The notes under the pieces were generated by a model that saw nothing but the letters and a program-made list of their open reading frames with translations, was not told the origin of the DNA and made no database searches. The position numbers and the translations under genes are program-made. This document shows positions 61,788-64,000 of a stretch of DNA of 64,000 bases, in pieces (position 1 is the first letter of the stretch; every line of letters starts with the position of its first letter). Source of the DNA: Bacteroidales bacterium (GTDB lineage Bacteria > Bacteroidota > Bacteroidia > Bacteroidales > Marinilabiliaceae). The DNA is taken from assembly GCA_003249255.1 (NCBI GenBank), contig QKJP01000019.1, positions 124,001-188,000 on the forward strand, given 5' to 3'.

Positions 61788-63932
61788 TTAATTAAGAAAG
61801 CGCCATACAGCAACTTCAACACGTCTATTCATTGAATGTTGAGATTCGTCACAAAAAACACCTTTTCGGCATTTATTAAGTAAGTAACGATCAGCGTATC
61901 CACGCGGAATGATATTTTTCTCATCAACACCTTTTGAGATTAAATAATCTTTACAAACATCAGACATTTTTTGAGATATATCCAGATTATTTAATTTTTC
62001 TCCTTTAGAATCTGTATGACCATTCAGTTTTATAACTACATTCTTATTAGCAACTAAAAAACCAGCTAAACGATCTAAAACAACATATCCTTCTTTGGTA
62101 ATATTCTTTTTGTCATGAGGCACAACCATTGTTCCAATTTCATCTAAAACAACATCATTGAACACTGGAGTCATGGTTAAACCATTGCGCTTTATGTCTT
62201 CAAGTTCCATAACATGAACAATCATACGCTTTGAACCATATTCACTCCCTTTCGAAACCTCAATTTCAAATTCTTGCTCATCGTTTCTGTACTGATCATC
62301 TAGAGCAATTGACACATTTCCATTGACATCTGATGAAGCACTCCCAATAACTGCACCTGTACTCGTATCTTTAATGACAACTTTTGCTCCTGAAATTTTA
62401 TCACCATTAAAAGTGCTGGTTATTTTCATTTCAAGAGCAGATGGAAATGCAGATAAATCAACTGTCGGTTCAGCTTCAATTACCGGTTCAGTTTCAATTA
62501 TCGGTTCCGGTTCAACCTCTACTACAGGTTCAGGTTCTACGACAGGTTCAACTTCAACTACGGGCTCGGGTTCTACTACAGGTTCCGGTTCTACTTCAAC
62601 GACAGGTTCGGGCTCTACTATTGGTTCCGGTTCTACTTCTACGGGTAAATCTTCTGCTCCAAATACAGGAGGAGCCTCAGTATTTTCAGTTTTCTTAACA
62701 GTTTTAGGTGCAATGGTAAAGATCACATCACCACTACCACCTCGATTGGTAGAAATAAAACCTCTACTTGGGTCTTTGGGATCAAGAACATAACCAAAGT
62801 CATCTTTAGTACTGTTAATAGGCATTTTTAGGTTTTGAACATTACCCCATTTCCCATTAACAATTTCTGCAGAATAAATATCTAAACCTCCGTATCCAAT
62901 GTGACCTTCTGAGGCAAAATATAAAACATTGTTTTTATCTAAGAATGGCCATTCTTCATCTCCAAAAGTGTTAACACCTTTTCCTAAATTTTCAGGCTTC
63001 CCTAAACTACCATTAACTTTAATTTCAACCCGGTATAAATCTTTACCTCCAAAACCACCTCTTTGATCAGAAACATAATAAAGATAATAATCATCCGGTG
63101 AAACTGCCGGTTGAGCAAAGTTAAACTCGTCATCATTAATGGTTAATTCTTTTTCATTTACCCAATCATTTCCATCGTATTCAACTGAAAAGATTTTAAC
63201 ACGACTGTCTCCTCCACGAATACGAACACTTTTGGTAAAATACATTGTTTTATAATCACTGGTAAATGAAGTTGCTCCAACGTGGTAATCAAATTGTAAG
63301 TTCTTTGAAAATGGTTTTTTATCATCTTGAATTTCGCCATCAAGCATGGACGATGTGAAAAGATTTAGAAATTTACTTCCTTGTTTATCCACATTTTTAC
63401 TACTCCCCTCACTTTCAGACGAGTACACAACAGCATCCTTAAAATACTGAATCCCAAAAGATTGTCCTCCAATTAAAAGTCCAGCAGGGTTTACAAGTAC
63501 TGTTGGATCCATTACTTGATTTTCAAGTGCCCAATTACAGGCTTTAATTAACTCTTTAACTTGAAGAGGATTAGCTCCTTCCTCTTTGGCTTTTTCATAC
63601 CAGGAAATCGCAATTTCAAAACCGCCCTCTTGGTGCCAACACGATGCATAATAAAAAACATCTTCTCCTTTTAATTCACTTTCCAATTCGACATACGAAC
63701 TAAATGCAGTTGTAATATCGTTTAAATGATAATGACAACGAGCTATGTTAATCTTATCTTCGTTCGTCAATTCGGCTTCTTTTTCAATGGCTTTATTGTA
63801 ATATTCCAAAGCCAAAAAATACTCCCCTTTGGCGAGATATCCATTCGCTTTTTTTATTTCAAATTTCTGACTAAAAGAGGACGCAGTAATAGCGAAGAAC
63901 AATAACAAAACCGATATTCTATAGATAGGCAT
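61788..63932 (-). CDS. OmpA/PD40 family protein with acidic proline repeat linker
   Basis: A 714-residue exported protein: signal peptide (MPIYRISVLLLFFAITASSF), TPR repeats (about 22-140), PD40 propeller blades (about 195-400, with YLYYVSDQRGGFGGKDLYR), an acidic linker of repeated VEPEPVVE units (about 425-490), a carboxypeptidase-regulatory-like domain (about 500-590), and an OmpA-like domain with the peptidoglycan motif NGHTDSKGEKLNNLDISQ. It is similar in plan to the protein at 12735 but has the extra linker. Candidate roles are envelope anchoring or T9SS assembly. It leads a unit with the SPOR gene. Confidence 0.85.
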   Translation of the reverse strand: MPIYRISVLLLFFAITASSFSQKFEIKKANGYLAKGEYFLALEYYNKAIEKEAELTNEDKINIARCHYHLNDITTAFSSYVELESELKGEDVFYYASCWHQEGGFEIAISWYEKAKEEGANPLQVKELIKACNWALENQVMDPTVLVNPAGLLIGGQSFGIQYFKDAVVYSSESEGSSKNVDKQGSKFLNLFTSSMLDGEIQDDKKPFSKNLQFDYHVGATSFTSDYKTMYFTKSVRIRGGDSRVKIFSVEYDGNDWVNEKELTINDDEFNFAQPAVSPDDYYLYYVSDQRGGFGGKDLYRVEIKVNGSLGKPENLGKGVNTFGDEEWPFLDKNNVLYFASEGHIGYGGLDIYSAEIVNGKWGNVQNLKMPINSTKDDFGYVLDPKDPSRGFISTNRGGSGDVIFTIAPKTVKKTENTEAPPVFGAEDLPVEVEPEPIVEPEPVVEVEPEPVVEPEPVVEVEPVVEPEPVVEVEPEPIIETEPVIEAEPTVDLSAFPSALEMKITSTFNGDKISGAKVVIKDTSTGAVIGSASSDVNGNVSIALDDQYRNDEQEFEIEVSKGSEYGSKRMIVHVMELEDIKRNGLTMTPVFNDVVLDEIGTMVVPHDKKNITKEGYVVLDRLAGFLVANKNVVIKLNGHTDSKGEKLNNLDISQKMSDVCKDYLISKGVDEKNIIPRGYADRYLLNKCRKGVFCDESQHSMNRRVEVAVWRFLN
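62490..62650. repeat. Degenerate in-frame tandem repeat encoding Val-Glu-Pro-Glu-Pro units
   Basis: Short related units of about 18-24 bp (forms of GGTTCAACTTCAACTAC) recur within the OmpA/PD40 gene and encode the acidic proline linker. Such repeats can change copy number by slippage in multiples of three. Confidence 0.75.
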
Positions 63933-64000
63933 AATATTATAAGGTAACTTATTAAATCAAATTTTAATTAATTCATTTTAGAAATATCTAATTGAACGCA

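Noticed and set aside
62323-62793. A 156-codon plus-strand frame rich in Thr-Gly-Ser-Gly
   Set aside because: It is the antisense of the VEPEP repeat in the OmpA/PD40 gene; the repeat keeps several frames open and there is no promoter or family match.

Overview
This window looks like chromosomal DNA from an AT-rich, probably marine, facultatively anaerobic member of the Bacteroidota. A Marinilabiliales-type lineage would fit, but that is inference from gene content. The reasons are a type IX secretion C-terminal sorting domain, PorE-like TPR/PD40/OmpA proteins, a TonB receptor paired with a DUF4249 lipoprotein, Bacteroidota LptD, and several promoters of the TTG-N19/20-TAnnTTTG kind. No rRNA, tRNA, CRISPR array, intact insertion sequence or prophage was seen.

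Layout. 1-2160: the 3' part of an LptD-like gene, then RidA. 2235-12515: a carbohydrate block with a GH50 agarase-like lipoprotein, a DUF6786-like lipoprotein, a decayed gene remnant, a GH63-type glucosidase, an S1 sulfatase and a divergent membrane-bound ToxR/CadC-like regulator. 12735-20558: PorE-like protein; ferredoxin-nitroreductase, MoeB-rhodanese and a histidine kinase; a dicarboxylate/amino-acid symporter with a YkgJ protein; SfsA. 20852-27065: fused trehalose-6-phosphate synthase/phosphatase divergent from a GH15 enzyme, ferritin, and a T9SS cargo protein. 27331-33243: topoisomerase III, a five-LysM/periplasmic-binding fusion and a metallophosphatase. 33482-38171: a tight four-gene sulfur operon (octaheme cytochrome, cytochrome b, two YeeE/YedE transporters, the second with a rhodanese-like domain), followed by a TlpA-like thioredoxin. 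38244-48283: PPDK, a chemoreceptor, a lipoprotein, and the TonB/DUF4249 pair. 48325-51150: a probable peptidoglycan amino-sugar salvage cluster (AmgK-like kinase fused to a RapZ C-terminal domain, a 46-residue Cys/Lys protein, a MurU-like nucleotidyltransferase) interrupted by a dispersed repeat. 51340-58773: TPR protein, DUF368, AroE, an unknown protein, TruA, an NTF2-like protein, and a DnaQ/GIY-YIG fusion. 58774-64000: a promoter-to-terminator unit for a structured small RNA, BrkB, RNase P RNA, a SPOR protein and a second OmpA/PD40 protein.

The best candidates for new biology are: (1) the octaheme tetrathionate-reductase-family operon with paired sulfur transporters, which suggests reduction of a polythionate coupled to uptake of the product; (2) the kinase-RapZ fusion beside a MurU-like gene, which suggests cell-wall sugar salvage with a built-in amino-sugar-phosphate sensor; (3) a roughly 240-nt structured RNA at 59075-59313; and (4) a 142-bp dispersed palindromic repeat present twice.
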